In this document: piece after piece, positions 8,018-16,765 of the stretch
Numbering within the stretch: position 1 is the stretch's first letter
Layout of the letters: each line of letters starts with the position of its first letter
Assembly (NCBI RefSeq): GCF_900143235.1
Contig: NZ_FRDF01000006.1
Span: 62,001 to 126,000, forward strand
Source of the DNA: Erythrobacter sanguineus
Lineage (GTDB): Bacteria > Pseudomonadota > Alphaproteobacteria > Sphingomonadales > Sphingomonadaceae
Length of the DNA: 64,000 nucleotides
Direction: 5' to 3'
Made by a program: the position numbers and the translations under genes
Notes under the pieces: generated by a model
The model's database searches: none
What the model saw: the letters and a program-made list of their open reading frames with translations, nothing else
Told to the model about the DNA's origin: nothing

Positions 8018-9573
8018 GCAGCGTTGTTCCCCAAGGGGTTGCAGCCGCCGATTTCTCAAATGCGATCAAAGAGTTCGCAGGAGTCGTCGGCAAGGACCGT
8101 GTGTACGTCGATGAACAGCCGCTGTCGAGCTACAGGGATGCTTATTCTCCCCTTGCCGACGGTGAATTTATACCTTCAGCGGCCGTTGCCCCTGACGGTG
8201 TCGAACAGATTCAGAAGATCCTCAAGATCGCCAACGCTTACAAGATCCCGCTCTGGACAATCGGCACAGGGCGCAACTTCGCTTATGGCGGCCCTGCCCC
8301 GCGCAAGTCCGGCTATGTGATGCTTGACCTGCGTCGGATGAACCGGATTATCGAAGTCAACGAAAAATACGGATATGCTCTTGTCGAGCCCGGCGTTTCG
8401 TACATGCAGCTTTATCGGCATCTGCGTGCGATCGGTAGCAAGCTCTGGATCGATCCCGCGGCGCCAGCATGGGGCGGCGTGATGGGCAATGCGCTGGAAC
8501 ATGGCGCAGGCTACACCCCTTATGGCGATCATTTCATCATGCAATGCGGCATGGAAGTGGTCCTGGCTGACGGTGAAGTCGTGCGGACCGGCCAAGGCGC
8601 ACTCGCGGGATCGAAGCACTGGCAGGTAACCAAACACGCCGCCGGTCCGCAATTTGACGGCATGTTTACCCAATCGAATTTCGGCGTTGTCACGAAAATG
8701 GGCATCTGGCTGATGCCCGAACCTCCCGGCTACAAGCCCTTCATGATAACCTACGAGCGTGAGGAGGATCTCGAGGCGATCTTCGAGATCACCCGGCCGC
8801 TGAAGGTCAACCAGATCATCCCGAACGCCGCCGTTGCGGTCGATCTTCTGTGGGAAGCCTCGGCCAAGGTCACACGTCGCCATTACTTCGATGGCAAGGG
8901 TCCGCTCCCGCAGTCGGCTCGCACGCGGATCGCCTCGGACCTCAAGCTGGGGATGTGGAACTACTACGGTGCGCTCTACGGACCACCCCCCATTATCGAG
9001 AACAACTGGAAGATCGTCGAGGAAGCCTTGATGAGCATCCCCGGCGCGAAACTGTACCTCGACCGGGAGAATGACCCTGCCTGGGATTACCGCGTGCGGC
9101 TGATGCGCGGCGAGCCGAACATGACTGAATTCAGCATTATGAACTGGATCGGTGGTGGCGGGCACGTCAATTTCTCGCCGATCTCAGCGCCAAGCGGTGC
9201 GGAAGCGCTCGCTCAGTACAACATGATAAAGCGGCGCTGCCACGAATACGGTTTTGACTACATAGGGGAATTTCTTGTCGGTTGGCGTGACATGCATCAC
9301 ATCCTGATGATCATGTACGACCGGGCCGACGAGGCGATGCGCAATAGGGCCTACGATCTCTTCGGTTTGCTGGTCGATGAGGCGGCAGAAGTTGGTTTCG
9401 GCGAATACCGCACCCACCTCGCCTTCATGGACCAGATTGCCAAAACCTATAAGCACAACGATGGCGCATTGTGGGACCTACACCACCGCATCAAAGATGT
9501 GATGGACCCCAACGGCATTCTTTCACCAGGCAAGCAGGGCATCTGGCCCAAAGCGATGCGAGAAACATCGTGA
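8014..9573 (+). CDS. FAD-linked phenol oxidase/dehydrogenase, vanillyl-alcohol-oxidase/4-cresol-dehydrogenase family
   Basis: This 519-residue flavoprotein has an N-terminal PP-loop FAD domain (WTIGTGRNFAYGG, residues about 81-93; EHGAGYTPYGDH) and a C-terminal cap domain. Enzymes of this family oxidise 4-alkyl- or 4-hydroxybenzyl-phenols through a quinone methide, adding water from solvent. H384 in GGGGHVNFSPI occupies the position of the covalent flavin ligand (Tyr in 4-cresol dehydrogenase, His in vanillyl-alcohol oxidase), so a histidyl-FAD link is predicted. A cytochrome c at 14280-14636 would accept electrons as in 4-cresol dehydrogenase. It has no signal peptide of its own. GTG 8014 is coupled to the preceding gene. 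Confidence 0.85.
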   Translation: MSSVVPQGVAAADFSNAIKEFAGVVGKDRVYVDEQPLSSYRDAYSPLADGEFIPSAAVAPDGVEQIQKILKIANAYKIPLWTIGTGRNFAYGGPAPRKSGYVMLDLRRMNRIIEVNEKYGYALVEPGVSYMQLYRHLRAIGSKLWIDPAAPAWGGVMGNALEHGAGYTPYGDHFIMQCGMEVVLADGEVVRTGQGALAGSKHWQVTKHAAGPQFDGMFTQSNFGVVTKMGIWLMPEPPGYKPFMITYEREEDLEAIFEITRPLKVNQIIPNAAVAVDLLWEASAKVTRRHYFDGKGPLPQSARTRIASDLKLGMWNYYGALYGPPPIIENNWKIVEEALMSIPGAKLYLDRENDPAWDYRVRLMRGEPNMTEFSIMNWIGGGGHVNFSPISAPSGAEALAQYNMIKRRCHEYGFDYIGEFLVGWRDMHHILMIMYDRADEAMRNRAYDLFGLLVDEAAEVGFGEYRTHLAFMDQIAKTYKHNDGALWDLHHRIKDVMDPNGILSPGKQGIWPKAMRETS

Positions 9574-9616
9574 GCGAAACGGCAGCTTGGCCCCCTAAGT
9601 CAAGGATCGAAGAAGT

Positions 9617-11062
9617 ATGAAGAATATAGACCACTGGATAGGCGGAGCCCGGGTAGCGCCAGGCAGTGGTGCCTATTTCGACGACCTCAATCCAGTCGAT
9701 GACAGTCTTTACGCGATGGTAGCAGCCGGCACTTCCGACGACGTTAACAGCGCGGTTGAGGCTGGCGTGGCAGCATTCCGCATGCATCGCAACCTACCTG
9801 CCGCAGTTCGTGAGGGCTGGATGTTCAAGGCGGCGGAGATCATGGAACGCGACGTCGCCAAGTTCCAGGAAGTGCTGATCGATGAGGTCGGCTCGCCGGT
9901 TGCCAAAGCAGGCTTCGAGACCCGGTTCGCGATCGGTTTCCTGCGCGCTGCCGCCGGGGTTCCGCGCCGGGTCCGCGGCGAAACCATTCCTTCGGACACA
10001 CCGGGCCGCTTCAGCATGAGCCTGCGCCAGGCGGTGGGTGTCGTTGCCGGCATAACGCCGTTCAATGTTCCGCTGATCAAAGGTATCAAGCAGTCCGCCA
10101 TGGCGCTTGCAACCGGCAACGCCTTCGTTCTGCTCCCCTCCGAAGCCGCACCGCGCCTGGCTGACTTGCTCGCAGATCTGTGGCGCGAGGCAGGCGTTCC
10201 TGACGGCCTGTTCAACATCGTCTACGGCAATGGTGCCGAAATCGGCGATGCGCTCACCGGTCATGCCAATGTCGCTGCGATTACTTTCACTGGCTCCTCG
10301 CGCGTCGGCAAGCACATTGCCGGGATCGCAGCCAGGAACCTCAAGAAATATACGCTTGAGCTTGGCGGCAAGAGCCCGCTGATCGTCTGCGCCGATGCCG
10401 ACCTGGAAAAAGCGGTTGGAGCGGCACTCTTCAGCATTTTCATGTTCCAGGGCCAAGTCTGCATGGGCGCGTCGCGCATCTATGTCGAACGCTCCATTTT
10501 TGATGATTTTGCGAAGGCCTTCGCCGCCGCAGCTTCCAAAGCCAAGATGGGCGACTTACGCGAACCCACCACCATGCTTGGCCCCATCATCTCCGAACGC
10601 CAACGCGATCGGGTGCGCAGCCACGTCGATGATGCCCGCGCAAAAGGGGCCGAAGTGCTGGCCGGTGCGGAGTGGACTGGCAACTGCTGCTCCGCGACGG
10701 TGCTGCGCGGCGTTACCGCCGACATGACTGTCTACTATGAAGAAACCTTCGGGCCGGTCACTTCGCTCTATCCGTTCGACACGCTCGAAGAGGCGATCGA
10801 ACTGGCGAACGATACCGAGTACGGCCTATCCGCCTCGATCTTCACCCGTGATCTCGACAAGGCCTTGCGCTTTGCTCACGAGGCCGAAAGCGGGATGGTC
10901 CATATCAACGCCCCGACCCTCCATGACGAGCCGCACGTACCGTTCGGGGGGACCAAGGCTTCCGGCTTCGGACGCGAGGGCACCGAAGCCGACCTCGAGA
11001 TCATGACCGAGTGGAAATGGGTTACGATCCAGTCCGCCACGGCCAATCCCAGTGGTCACTAA
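9617..11062 (+). CDS. Aldehyde dehydrogenase, benzaldehyde/vanillin-dehydrogenase-like
   Basis: This 481-residue NAD(P)-dependent aldehyde dehydrogenase has all catalytic residues: N150 (GITPFNVPL), E248 (LELGGKSP) and C282 (FQGQVCMGAS). It also has the C-terminal HVPFGGTKASGFGREG segment. Its size and motifs fit the group that includes benzaldehyde, salicylaldehyde and vanillin dehydrogenases. It sits between the flavoprotein, which would make a 4-hydroxybenzaldehyde-type product, and the UbiD decarboxylase, which would take the acid. This order makes the sequence alcohol to aldehyde to acid to decarboxylated phenol the simplest reading. Confidence 0.9.
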   Translation: MKNIDHWIGGARVAPGSGAYFDDLNPVDDSLYAMVAAGTSDDVNSAVEAGVAAFRMHRNLPAAVREGWMFKAAEIMERDVAKFQEVLIDEVGSPVAKAGFETRFAIGFLRAAAGVPRRVRGETIPSDTPGRFSMSLRQAVGVVAGITPFNVPLIKGIKQSAMALATGNAFVLLPSEAAPRLADLLADLWREAGVPDGLFNIVYGNGAEIGDALTGHANVAAITFTGSSRVGKHIAGIAARNLKKYTLELGGKSPLIVCADADLEKAVGAALFSIFMFQGQVCMGASRIYVERSIFDDFAKAFAAAASKAKMGDLREPTTMLGPIISERQRDRVRSHVDDARAKGAEVLAGAEWTGNCCSATVLRGVTADMTVYYEETFGPVTSLYPFDTLEEAIELANDTEYGLSASIFTRDLDKALRFAHEAESGMVHINAPTLHDEPHVPFGGTKASGFGREGTEADLEIMTEWKWVTIQSATANPSGH

Positions 11063-11086
11063 TCCCGCTCGCGTTAGGAACCGAAT

Positions 11087-12541
11087 ATGAACGACTTGGC
11101 CAATAAAGCGCGCGGCATTTCCTCGTTGCGGGACTTTCTTGAACTCCTTGAAGGCGAAGGCCAGGCGATCACCTGGAGCGAACGGGTGCTGCCGGAACCC
11201 GACCTGCGCAATGTCGCGGTCGCGGCTTCGCGCGATGCCAATGGTGCGCCCGCGATCTTGTTCGACAACATCGCCGGCTATCCCGGCAAGCGTACCGTGG
11301 TGGGCGTCCACGGTTCGTGGGACAATATCGCGTTGCTGCTGGGCCGGCCCAAGGGCACGACAATCCGCGAGCTGTTCTTCGAGATCGCCGGTCGCTGGGG
11401 CGATGCCGAGGCTCAGATCAGTTACGTTCCCGAAGGCCAGGCTCCGGTCCACGAGTGCCGGGTCGAAAGCGGAATCAATCTCTACGATATCCTCCCGGTT
11501 TATCGCATCAACGAATACGACGGCGGGTTCTTCATGGGCAAGGCTTCGGTCGCGTCACGCGATCCCGAAGATCCCGACAATTTCGGCAAACAGAATGTCG
11601 GCATTTACCGGCTGCAAGTGCAAGGCCCGGATAGCTTCAGCCTGATGACCATTCCGTCGCACGACATGGGTCGGCAGATCATGGCCGCCGAACGCAACGG
11701 TCTGCCGCTTAAGATCGCGGTCATGCTCGGCAACCACCCGGGACTTGCGGTCTTCGCCGCCACGCCGATCGGTTACGAGGAATCCGAGTACGCCTACGCC
11801 TCGGCGATGATGGGCGCGCCGATCAGACTTACCAAATCTGGCAATGGTGTCGATATTCTCGCGGACAGCGAGATCGTGATCGAAGCGGAAATGCAGCTGG
11901 GCGAGCGTGTGCTGGAAGGTCCGTTCGGCGAATTCCCCGGTTCTTACAGCGGGGTCCGCAAGGCGCCGATTTTCAAGGTTACGGCGGTATCGCATCGCCG
12001 AGATCCGATCTTCGAGAATATCTACATCGGCCGTGGCTGGACCGAACACGACACGCTGATCGGGTTGCACACCTCCGCGCCTATATATGCCCAGTTGCGC
12101 AAGGACTTTCCCGAAGTCACGGCTGTCAACGCGCTCTACCAACACGGTTTGACCGGGATCATCTCGGTCAAAAACCGGATGGCCGGCTTCGCCAAGACCG
12201 TTGCTCTGCGTGCGCTGAGCACGCCGCACGGCGTGATGTATCTCAAGAACCTGATCATGGTCGATGCCGATGTCGACCCCTTCGACCTCAACCAGGTGAT
12301 GTGGGCGCTGTCGACGCGTACCCGCGCCGACGATATAATCGTGCTCCCAAATATGCCTGCCGTGCCGATCGACCCGTCTGCGGTCGTGCCTGGCAAGGGC
12401 CACCGGCTGATCATTGACGCGACAAGCTACCTGCGGCCCGATCCCATCGGCGAGGCACATCTCGTTAGTCCACCGACTGGCCCGGACATTGATGCGTTGA
12501 GCAAGGCAATCCGGTTACTTCAGCAAGGAGTTGCAAAATGA
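11087..12541 (+). CDS. UbiD-family prenyl-FMN decarboxylase (VdcC type)
   Basis: This 484-residue UbiD-fold protein carries the residues expected to bind prenyl-FMN, metal and substrate: N170 and R175 (NVGIYRLQVQG), E277 and E282 (EGPFGEFPGSY). Such enzymes reversibly decarboxylate aromatic or unsaturated acids, for example vanillate to guaiacol or 4-hydroxybenzoate to phenol. Its stop overlaps the ATG of the VdcD-like gene, and ubiX is in the same operon, giving a complete B-C-D set for non-oxidative hydroxyarylic acid decarboxylation. Since the operon also makes the aldehyde and acid, the decarboxylation direction is more likely than carboxylation. The exact acid is unknown. Confidence 0.92.
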   Translation: MNDLANKARGISSLRDFLELLEGEGQAITWSERVLPEPDLRNVAVAASRDANGAPAILFDNIAGYPGKRTVVGVHGSWDNIALLLGRPKGTTIRELFFEIAGRWGDAEAQISYVPEGQAPVHECRVESGINLYDILPVYRINEYDGGFFMGKASVASRDPEDPDNFGKQNVGIYRLQVQGPDSFSLMTIPSHDMGRQIMAAERNGLPLKIAVMLGNHPGLAVFAATPIGYEESEYAYASAMMGAPIRLTKSGNGVDILADSEIVIEAEMQLGERVLEGPFGEFPGSYSGVRKAPIFKVTAVSHRRDPIFENIYIGRGWTEHDTLIGLHTSAPIYAQLRKDFPEVTAVNALYQHGLTGIISVKNRMAGFAKTVALRALSTPHGVMYLKNLIMVDADVDPFDLNQVMWALSTRTRADDIIVLPNMPAVPIDPSAVVPGKGHRLIIDATSYLRPDPIGEAHLVSPPTGPDIDALSKAIRLLQQGVAK

Positions 12542-12762
12542 GCGAGACGCTCTGTCCGCGCTGTTCGAGTACAGGCGCAATCGAAGACTATCAGGGGCGC
12601 GAGGACAACATCGTTGTCTGGACGATCTATCGCTGCGTGACTTGCTGCTTTTCATGGCGTGACAGCGAACCGGCCAGCACCATCGGGGCCGGGGTCCGCT
12701 CGGCAGACTTCGCCGTCGATGCGGAAAATCTCGATCGCTATCCCAAAATACTTCAGCAATAG
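12538..12762 (+). CDS. Small zinc-ribbon subunit of hydroxyarylic acid decarboxylase (VdcD-like)
   Basis: This 74-residue protein has CPRC (residues 6-9), then VVWTIYRCVTCCFSWRDSEP, a pair of cysteine knuckles followed by the WRDSEP signature seen in VdcD/ShdD. In Streptomyces and enteric systems this subunit is needed for full activity of the UbiD-type partner. It overlaps the UbiD stop (ATGA), as in known vdcCD pairs. It supports calling the neighbouring UbiD a catabolic hydroxyarylic acid decarboxylase rather than the ubiquinone-pathway enzyme. Confidence 0.85.
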   Translation: MSETLCPRCSSTGAIEDYQGREDNIVVWTIYRCVTCCFSWRDSEPASTIGAGVRSADFAVDAENLDRYPKILQQ

Positions 12763-12780
12763 GCAAATGAGGAAACAAGG

Positions 12781-14247
12781 ATGATTGATCAGGCTCGCCA
12801 GGCGGCTGCACTGACAGCAATTGAAGCGGCTCTGGGCGCCGGAGCGGTCGATCGATCGCCCGCCGTGCTGGCCCGCTACGCCACACCCCTCGCCATTCCG
12901 GTCGGTGTTGTCCTGCCCGCAAATGAAGCGCAGCTGGCAGTTGCGCTAAGTGCGGCGAAAGGCGCTGGCGGGGTATTGCAGCCGGTTTGTAATGGCGCGC
13001 ATGGTCTTGAGAAAACCGGGCTGGACAAGGTTATCGTGCTCGATTTGCAGCGCATGAACCAAGTCCTCGAGGTGAACGAGGAACTGGCTTACTGCCTGGT
13101 CGAACCCGGCGTCACCTTCCGCGAGCTCAATGCCAATATCAAAAGCAAGAATATCAAGCTTTGGGTGGATTTCCCCGGCAATCCCGATGCGAGCGTGGCC
13201 GCCAGCTTCGTGGAACGGAGCGCGGGCTACACACCCTATTCGGATCATAGTCTGATGCAATGCGGCCTTGAAGTCATGCTCGCCGATGGCAGGCTGGTCC
13301 GCACCGGCATGGGCGCCATGCCCAAAAGCACCTGCTGGCAATTGTTCAAGTTCGGATACGGCCCGTGGGTCGACGGACTGTTCTCACAATCCGATTTCGC
13401 CGTGCCAACCAAGGTCGGCACGTGGCTGATGCCGGAACCGCCTGCTTTCAAGACGTTCATGGTTACCGTGGAAAACGAGGACGGGCTGGCTCCGCTGCTC
13501 GATGTGCTCGGCCCCCTCAAACTGAACATGGTTGTGGCCAATGGCGTTGCCGTAAGCAATGCGCTTCACGAAGCCGCCTTGCTCGGCAAGAAGCGTAGCG
13601 ACTACGCCGGTCAGGGCCCGATGGCGGCCAGCGCGGTCAAAGCGGCTGGTAAGGCGATGGGTTTGGGGTACTGGAATCTATACGGTTCGCTCTACGGTCT
13701 GCCGGACAACGTCCCGATCCTGTGGGATCTGGTCAACGGCGCCTTCGGATCGGTCCCCGGGGCGAAAGTCATCGCAGACGGTCGTGGCGTCGACCCCCGG
13801 CTCTGGTCATGGCGAATGGGGACTATGACAGGGGCTGTAGCCAGCCCTCCGGCACCAATCGCACAGTGGAACGGCAACCAGGCGCTGACGGTCAACCCGG
13901 TTAGCCCGGTCGATGGTGAAGACGCGATGCGTCTCTACGAGCTTTCACGCGATACCTGCGCAGAGCATGGTTTCGATATGGTTAGTGAAGCTGTCGCCAT
14001 ATGGCGTTCAGCCAACCACCGCCAGTTCCTCCCGAGCACTGGGTCGGACCAGCGCAGCGCAGCGCGCGCTCGCGCCTGCGCCGAAGCCTTGATCGAGGCA
14101 CAGGCGGAGGCCGGATTCGGGCAAGTATTCACCGAACCGGGCCTGCGCGCCACGGTCGATAAGACATTCGCTTCGGGCGGACTTTCGACACTCCACGCGA
14201 GGGTCAAAAAGGCCCTTGACCCAACTGCGCTGTTCGCGTCCGCCTGA
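12781..14247 (+). CDS. Degenerate FAD-linked oxidase homologue, paralogue of the 8014-9573 protein
   Basis: This 488-residue protein aligns over its length with the flavoprotein at 8014-9573 (for example DLQRMNQVLEVNEELAYCLVEPG, and YTPYSDHSLMQCGLEVMLADG). The FAD-binding loop is changed (TGRNFAYGG of the first becomes CNGAHGLEKTG). The position of the covalent flavin ligand H384 corresponds to A368, and the catalytic MHHILMIMYDR segment is replaced by ANHRQFLPSTG. It has a good ribosome binding site (gaggaaacaagg) and intact coding, so it is not a pseudogene. It may be a non-catalytic partner forming a heteromer with the first protein, or an enzyme with a different chemistry. Confidence 0.75.
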   Translation: MIDQARQAAALTAIEAALGAGAVDRSPAVLARYATPLAIPVGVVLPANEAQLAVALSAAKGAGGVLQPVCNGAHGLEKTGLDKVIVLDLQRMNQVLEVNEELAYCLVEPGVTFRELNANIKSKNIKLWVDFPGNPDASVAASFVERSAGYTPYSDHSLMQCGLEVMLADGRLVRTGMGAMPKSTCWQLFKFGYGPWVDGLFSQSDFAVPTKVGTWLMPEPPAFKTFMVTVENEDGLAPLLDVLGPLKLNMVVANGVAVSNALHEAALLGKKRSDYAGQGPMAASAVKAAGKAMGLGYWNLYGSLYGLPDNVPILWDLVNGAFGSVPGAKVIADGRGVDPRLWSWRMGTMTGAVASPPAPIAQWNGNQALTVNPVSPVDGEDAMRLYELSRDTCAEHGFDMVSEAVAIWRSANHRQFLPSTGSDQRSAARARACAEALIEAQAEAGFGQVFTEPGLRATVDKTFASGGLSTLHARVKKALDPTALFASA

Positions 14248-14279
14248 TCTGCCCTGCAATCAATCGAGTTAGAGGCATA

Positions 14280-14636
14280 ATGAAAAAACTGATCGCCATT
14301 TCGCTCCTTGGCATATTGAGCGCCTGCAACAGCGACCCGACGGTCGAAAAACCCGACGGCGCAGAGAATTATGCTTTGATGTGCGCGGGATGCCATAACC
14401 CCGGCCCGGGTCACCCTGGAACCATGCTGCTTGAACAAGCAGGACGACCGGTGGCATCGCTGTTCGGCAGAGCCGACCTTGATCGGGAATATTTGCGCAC
14501 GATCGTGCGTCAGGGGCTTATCGAAATGCCGCCATTCCGCCCAACTGAGCTGAGCGACGCAGAGATCGATGAGATTTACGCTCACATCATGAGCGCAGAA
14601 CCGCCCGTGACGACACCGGCGATGCCGGTTAAATAA
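14280..14636 (+). CDS. Lipoprotein cytochrome c, probable electron acceptor of the flavoprotein
   Basis: This 118-residue protein has a lipobox signal (LLGILSAC, lipidated C16) and one c-type haem site C35-A-G-C38-H39, with M83 in IEMPPFRPTE as likely sixth ligand. It should be anchored on the periplasmic side of a membrane. Known 4-cresol dehydrogenases pair a flavoprotein with a small cytochrome c, and the location at the end of the flavoprotein operon supports the same pairing. The flavoproteins lack obvious signal peptides, so how the partners meet (perhaps through the Tat-exported protein at 7445) is open. Its 3' end overlaps the convergent gene by 8 bases. Confidence 0.85.
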   Translation: MKKLIAISLLGILSACNSDPTVEKPDGAENYALMCAGCHNPGPGHPGTMLLEQAGRPVASLFGRADLDREYLRTIVRQGLIEMPPFRPTELSDAEIDEIYAHIMSAEPPVTTPAMPVK

Positions 14637-15180
14637 GGGCCTTGATGGCCAACCGCGTCAGCAGCGCGGCAGTATCTTTCGGAGCCGCAATTGCCGCGCG
14701 ATAAGCCTCCAGGCTCAATCGCGCGGCGGATTGTGCGGACAAGTCCAGTGGTTGGCCATGTTGCTGGCCATCATAGGCAAGACATCGGACCAGTTCGATC
14801 TGGATCTGGCGCTCCATCTGAAGTTCGCTCGCCTTCAGGCTGGTGTAAAGCTTGTCTCTCGCAGCTACCGCTTGCAGGTCCGGTGCCTGCTGAAGCCACG
14901 ACTTGGCCCACCGCCGCGCACCGCGCACCGGCCAGACCAAGTTTTCGTTCAATGCAGCAACACCACCCAACAGGTCACCGATCTCGAATTGGCTGAGAGT
15001 CCTGCCCTCGCCTTGCGCCAACCATAGACATAACAGCAAAACGTTGACATCGAATCCATGCTCGTCCTGCAGGGCCAGACACAGGTCAGCGACTTGCGGC
15101 TTCGCATAGACTTCCAGCGAAAATTGCCAGAATTCGTCAGCAGCGTCCTTGCTTGTCATCTTCCCCATTGCCGTGACCAA
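14629..15180 (-). CDS. TIGR02444/DUF2390 family protein
   Basis: This protein of up to 183 residues begins its conserved part with DEFWQFSLEVYAKPQVADLCLALQ and continues GFDVNVLLLCLWLA, the signature of the TIGR02444 (DUF2390) family, whose function is unknown. Internal ATGs at residues 5 and 8 (MGKM, MTSK) are possible alternative starts and would give a more usual length. It is convergent with the cytochrome gene and lies upstream on the same strand from nothing obviously related. It is probably a housekeeping protein caught in the region rather than part of the pathway. Confidence 0.75.
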   Translation of the reverse strand: MVTAMGKMTSKDAADEFWQFSLEVYAKPQVADLCLALQDEHGFDVNVLLLCLWLAQGEGRTLSQFEIGDLLGGVAALNENLVWPVRGARRWAKSWLQQAPDLQAVAARDKLYTSLKASELQMERQIQIELVRCLAYDGQQHGQPLDLSAQSAARLSLEAYRAAIAAPKDTAALLTRLAIKALI

Positions 15181-15221
15181 CTTTCATCCTGCGTTGCCCA
15201 TCCGCTTGCGGACAAGCGGAA

Positions 15222-16547
15222 TTAGAAGAAGCGATTTTCGGGCCGTGGAAGTCCGAAATGGTGGCGCAAGGTCGTACCTTCGTATTCCTTGCGGAAAATG
15301 CCCCTGCGCTGCAATTCGGGCACGACCATATCGACAAAGTCGTTCAGTCCTTCCGGGAGATAGGGGAACATGACGACGAACCCGTCTGACCCACGCTCCT
15401 CCAGCCAAATTTCCATTTCGTCGGCGATTGATGCCGGCGTGCCGACAAAGGCGAGCCCCCCATAGCTGCCGGCCTTTGCGGCGAGCTGGCGGATCGTCAG
15501 ATTGTGCGCCCGCGCATCCTCGATAACCTTTTCCCGCGCAGTCTTGCTGGCGTTGGTTTCGGGAATTTCCGGAAGCGGGCCATCGGGATCAAAGCCCGAC
15601 ACGTCAAACCCGAGCATGCCGCAAAGCGATTGAATGCCGCTTTCGTAATGGACCAGACTGTCAAGCTGGGCGCGCTTGGCCTGGGCCTGTTCGACCGTTT
15701 CGCCGACGACGACGAATGCTGCGGGCAGAATTTTCAGATGATCGGGATTCCGCCCGACCGGCGCCATGCGCCCCTTCACATCAGCATAGAAGCGCTTGCC
15801 ACCGTCGAGGCTCGCTTCTGCGGCAAAGACAACCTCAGCCGTTTCGGCGGCGAGCTGACGCCCAGCTTCCGAGGCCCCGGCCTGAAAAATGACCGGCCAT
15901 CCTTGGACCGGGCGAGCAATGTTGAGCGGGCCGCGAACTGAAAAATGCGGTCCCTTGTGATCGAGCACGTGCATCCGTTGAGGATCGAAATATATTCCGC
16001 TCTCGGCATCGCAGACGAAAGCATCCTCCGCAAAGCTGTCCCACAGGCCGGTCACCACATCGTAGAATTCGCGGGCGCGCAGATAGCGGCCTTCATGTTC
16101 CGGCTGCACTTCGTAACCAAAATTTTTGGCATTGTCAGGGTTTGCAGTGGTAACGACGTTCCAGCCAGCTCGCCCACCGCTGAGATGATCAAGCGAAGCA
16201 AACCGACGCGCGACATGAAAGGGTTCTTCAAAGGTGGTCGATGCAGTCGCAACCAGGCCGATCCGTTCGGTAGCGCCCGCCAGGGCTGACAGCAGGGTAA
16301 GAGGTTCGAACGAGGTGACGGTGTGGCTGCGCCGCAGAGCATCGACCGACATGTTCAGCACGCCGAGATGATCGGCCATGAAGAAGGCATCGAACTTTCC
16401 CTCCTCCAGTTTGCGCGCAAATTGCCTGATGGCCGGGAAATTGAAATTGGCGTCGTGGATTGCTCCGGGATAGCGCCAGGCGCCGGTGTGGATGCTGACC
16501 GGTCGCATGAACGCACCGAGGTGAAGTTGGCGCTGACGAGACATCAA
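15222..16547 (-). CDS. FMN-dependent monooxygenase, NtaA/SnaA/DszA family
   Basis: This 441-residue luciferase-like TIM-barrel protein shows family segments: FDAFFMADH near residue 53, TASTTFEEPFHVARRFASLDHLSGGRAGWNVVTT near 102-135, and the N-terminal LGAFMRPVSIHTGAWRYP. These enzymes use FMNH2 from a separate reductase to attack C-S, C-N or related bonds in nitrilotriacetate, dibenzothiophene sulfone and similar compounds. No flavin reductase is adjacent. It lies on the reverse strand between the decarboxylase operon and the IclR gene. The substrate cannot be deduced. Confidence 0.88.
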   Translation of the reverse strand: MMSRQRQLHLGAFMRPVSIHTGAWRYPGAIHDANFNFPAIRQFARKLEEGKFDAFFMADHLGVLNMSVDALRRSHTVTSFEPLTLLSALAGATERIGLVATASTTFEEPFHVARRFASLDHLSGGRAGWNVVTTANPDNAKNFGYEVQPEHEGRYLRAREFYDVVTGLWDSFAEDAFVCDAESGIYFDPQRMHVLDHKGPHFSVRGPLNIARPVQGWPVIFQAGASEAGRQLAAETAEVVFAAEASLDGGKRFYADVKGRMAPVGRNPDHLKILPAAFVVVGETVEQAQAKRAQLDSLVHYESGIQSLCGMLGFDVSGFDPDGPLPEIPETNASKTAREKVIEDARAHNLTIRQLAAKAGSYGGLAFVGTPASIADEMEIWLEERGSDGFVVMFPYLPEGLNDFVDMVVPELQRRGIFRKEYEGTTLRHHFGLPRPENRFF

Positions 16548-16765
16548 ATTTCGCTCCTATGGCTTTGCAAATGCGATACCCGACACTCGTTTGTCCAGAA
16601 TTGGCCTGATCTGGCTAACGGAGCTGCTGCTACCGGGGTTTGGGTCAGGCGGGGCTCTTCGGCTCTGCGTTCGGTACGTCGCAATGGCTCAATGCTGCGT
16701 GCATACGCCTTGCCCTCAACTATTTTACCTCTCCCCCTGACAGTCTGAGTGATCTGGTGTCGGCC

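Noticed and set aside
8176..9165. 329-codon reverse frame inside the flavoprotein gene
   Set aside because: Long antisense frames are common opposite GC-rich coding sequence; the + strand product shows complete family motifs.
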